Shown here: piece after piece, positions 5,809-6,961 of the stretch
How the letters are laid out: every line of letters starts with the position of its first letter
Position numbering within the stretch: position 1 is the first letter of the stretch
DNA from: an uncultured Chlorobiota bacterium
GTDB taxonomy: Bacteria > Bacteroidota > Kapaibacteriia > OLB7
Assembly (NCBI GenBank): GCA_946481475.1
Contig: CAMLOB010000202.1
Coordinates: 1-6,961 of the forward strand
Direction: 5' to 3'
Length of the DNA: 6,961 nt
Notes under the pieces: model-generated
Told to the model about the DNA's origin: nothing
The model's database searches: none
Seen by the model: only the letters and a program-made list of their open reading frames with translations
Translations under genes and position numbers: made by a program

Positions 5809-6588
5809 TCAGCGTGCGGTTTTGCCGACGCTGCTGGTTTCCTGCGACGGAGTGGTGGCCGCTGCGGTCTCTACTACCTGACCATACAGGGTAAAGACCC
5901 GTTCCGGTGTGTTTTCCGCCGAGGTTCTCAGCGTCACTTTCCCTTCAATCGGCATCGGCTTGTCCGCCATGATGCGGGCCACCAGTTCGGTCTCCTCTCC
6001 CGGCTTCAGCACCGTCTCCTTGACGATGTTGAAGCTGACCGGGCTGTTCTCCACGCTTACTTCCGGCGGATAGATGGTGATCTCCTTGTCGCTCGTATTC
6101 ATCACCCGAACGGAGGTCATGGCTTCCTTTCCGACCGTCACGTTGTTGAATACCAGCCACTGAACATCCGGATTGAACGAAACGTCGGTCTGGACATTGG
6201 CCACCAACTGCACAAACTTGGTCGGATTATTGGGATCATCCGAATAGATCGTAATAGACTTTCTGAGAGGTCCGTGTGACCGGGAGGCGTTCAGAGAGAC
6301 GTGCATCGTTGTGCTCTCTCCCGGATCCAGCAGATAATCGTCAAGCGGTGCGGCGGTGCAGCCGCAACTCGGCTTCACATTCTCGATCTGAAGCTGACCT
6401 TCTCCGACATTTTTGATCTGGATGTCGGCTTGCAGCGTACCGGGCGCAATCGTTCCCCAGTCATACTGATCAACCACTTCCAGCTTACCCTTTCCTTCGC
6501 TCTTCTCTTCCTGAGCCTGTGTGGCCGCCGGAAGGAAGCCAAGCACGGCAAATGCCAATGCAATCGAAAACAAACGTTGTGTGTTCAT
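5809..6588 (-). CDS. DUF1573 / two-domain Ig-like envelope protein
   Basis: This 259-residue protein has a signal peptide (1-25, cleavage likely after 'TQA') and no further membrane segment, so it is probably periplasmic or surface exposed. Residues about 35-135 are a DUF1573 domain, with 'YDWGTIAPG', 'IKNVGEGQLQIENV' and the family's 'PSCGCT' motif (Cys75, Cys77), then 'LDPGESTTMHV' and 'ITIYSDDPNNP'. Residues about 140-240 form a second Ig-like domain without the cysteines, of the ASH/hydin-like sort ('VTVGKEAMTSVRVMNTSDKEI', 'LKPGEETELVARI'). The tail is Thr/Ser-rich. DUF1573 proteins are common in Bacteroidota and related phyla and have no established function. The ATG lies 2 bases after the stop of the upstream paralogue, with AGAGAAG just ahead of it, so the two are one operon and likely translationally coupled. 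Confidence 0.93.
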   Translation of the reverse strand: MNTQRLFSIALAFAVLGFLPAATQAQEEKSEGKGKLEVVDQYDWGTIAPGTLQADIQIKNVGEGQLQIENVKPSCGCTAAPLDDYLLDPGESTTMHVSLNASRSHGPLRKSITIYSDDPNNPTKFVQLVANVQTDVSFNPDVQWLVFNNVTVGKEAMTSVRVMNTSDKEITIYPPEVSVENSPVSFNIVKETVLKPGEETELVARIMADKPMPIEGKVTLRTSAENTPERVFTLYGQVVETAAATTPSQETSSVGKTAR

Positions 6589-6590
6589 AT

Positions 6591-6961
6591 TTACTTCTCT
6601 GTATCTGGGTTGAATGAAACGTCAGTCTGAATGTTTGCCACAAGCTCGACAACTCTGGTCGGAGTCTGGGGATCATCGGAATAAATCGTCAGCTTCTTGT
6701 TCAGCGAACCGCTTCGCCGTCTGGCATCAAGTGACAGGTGGACGGTCGTGCTTTCTCCGGGGGCGAGCAGGTTGTCCTCCAGCGGAGAAAGCAACGTGCA
6801 TCCGCAACTCGGCTGTACGCGGTCAATCTTCAGGGGACCTTCTCCCACATTTTTCAATTCAATATCGGCTTCCAGCTTGCCGGGGACTACCGTTCCCCAG
6901 TCATACTGACTTACCACTTCCAGCTTCCCCTCTCCCCCGGTCTTCGCTTCCTGCACCTGGG
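6591..6961 (-). CDS. DUF1573 protein, single domain, 5' end outside window
   Basis: The reading frame is open to the window edge and ends in TAA at 6591. About 122 residues are visible, corresponding to the mature part of the neighbour's first domain: 'KLEVVSQYDWGTVVPG', 'ELKNVGEGPLKIDRV', 'PSCGCT', 'LAPGESTTVHL' and 'LTIYSDDPQTP'. The GTG at 6956 could be read as a start, but it aligns with the region just after the neighbour's signal peptide, and the preceding codon (CAG) keeps the frame open. The real start and signal peptide therefore lie beyond 6961. The protein stops at 'SFNPDTEK', exactly where the neighbour goes on into its second Ig-like domain. It is thus either a naturally short paralogue or a copy that lost its C-terminal half. 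Function is not established. Confidence 0.9.
   Translation of the reverse strand, partial: QVQEAKTGGEGKLEVVSQYDWGTVVPGKLEADIELKNVGEGPLKIDRVQPSCGCTLLSPLEDNLLAPGESTTVHLSLDARRRSGSLNKKLTIYSDDPQTPTRVVELVANIQTDVSFNPDTEK

Noticed and set aside
1..6961. CRISPR array, tRNA, rRNA, insertion sequence or phage genes
   Set aside because: I saw no regularly spaced repeats, no cloverleaf-like or rRNA-like sequence, and no transposase, integrase or terminal repeats in the window.

Overview
The window looks like part of a chromosome from the Bacteroidota/Chlorobi (FCB) group, with moderate G+C by eye. Three things point there: PD40 beta-propeller plus carboxypeptidase-regulatory-like plus OmpA architectures, a type IX secretion (T9SS)-like C-terminal sorting domain, and tandem DUF1573 proteins. 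A lineage outside the classical Bacteroidia (Kapabacteria, Ignavibacteria, Rhodothermota) is plausible, but the sequence alone does not settle this. All five genes lie on the minus strand and are described here in transcription order, from right to left.

Right end (6961-5809): two tandem DUF1573 envelope proteins. The first runs off the window and has one domain. The second starts 2 bases after it, has a signal peptide and carries two Ig-like domains. The next 296 bases (5513-5808) hold no gene but are full of symmetry: two overlapping, mutually exclusive hairpins, a 10-bp GC-rich stem-loop, and three near-copies of a 12-bp element just upstream of the sigma gene.

Centre (5512-2750): an ECF-type sigma factor, followed after a structured 141-base gap by a membrane protein in the anti-sigma position. 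This protein has a short cytoplasmic N-terminus, one transmembrane helix, a long flexible periplasmic linker, a five-blade PD40 propeller, a carboxypeptidase-regulatory-like domain and a T9SS-like sorting domain. Such an anti-sigma/sensor fusion is unusual.

Left end (2549-24): a secreted 841-residue protein whose propeller and adjacent beta domain are clear paralogues of those in the membrane protein, followed by two OmpA-like domains. Its PD40, regulatory-like and OmpA order resembles the T9SS component PorE of Porphyromonas, without the TPR part or lipobox. A candidate terminator and promoter in the 200-base gap suggest it can be transcribed separately.

Working model (inference): the sigma factor and its propeller-bearing partner form an envelope-sensing pair. 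The downstream peptidoglycan-binding protein carries a copy of the same propeller and may be the pair's target, or may compete for the same ligand. The DUF1573 pair is probably a separate transcription unit.
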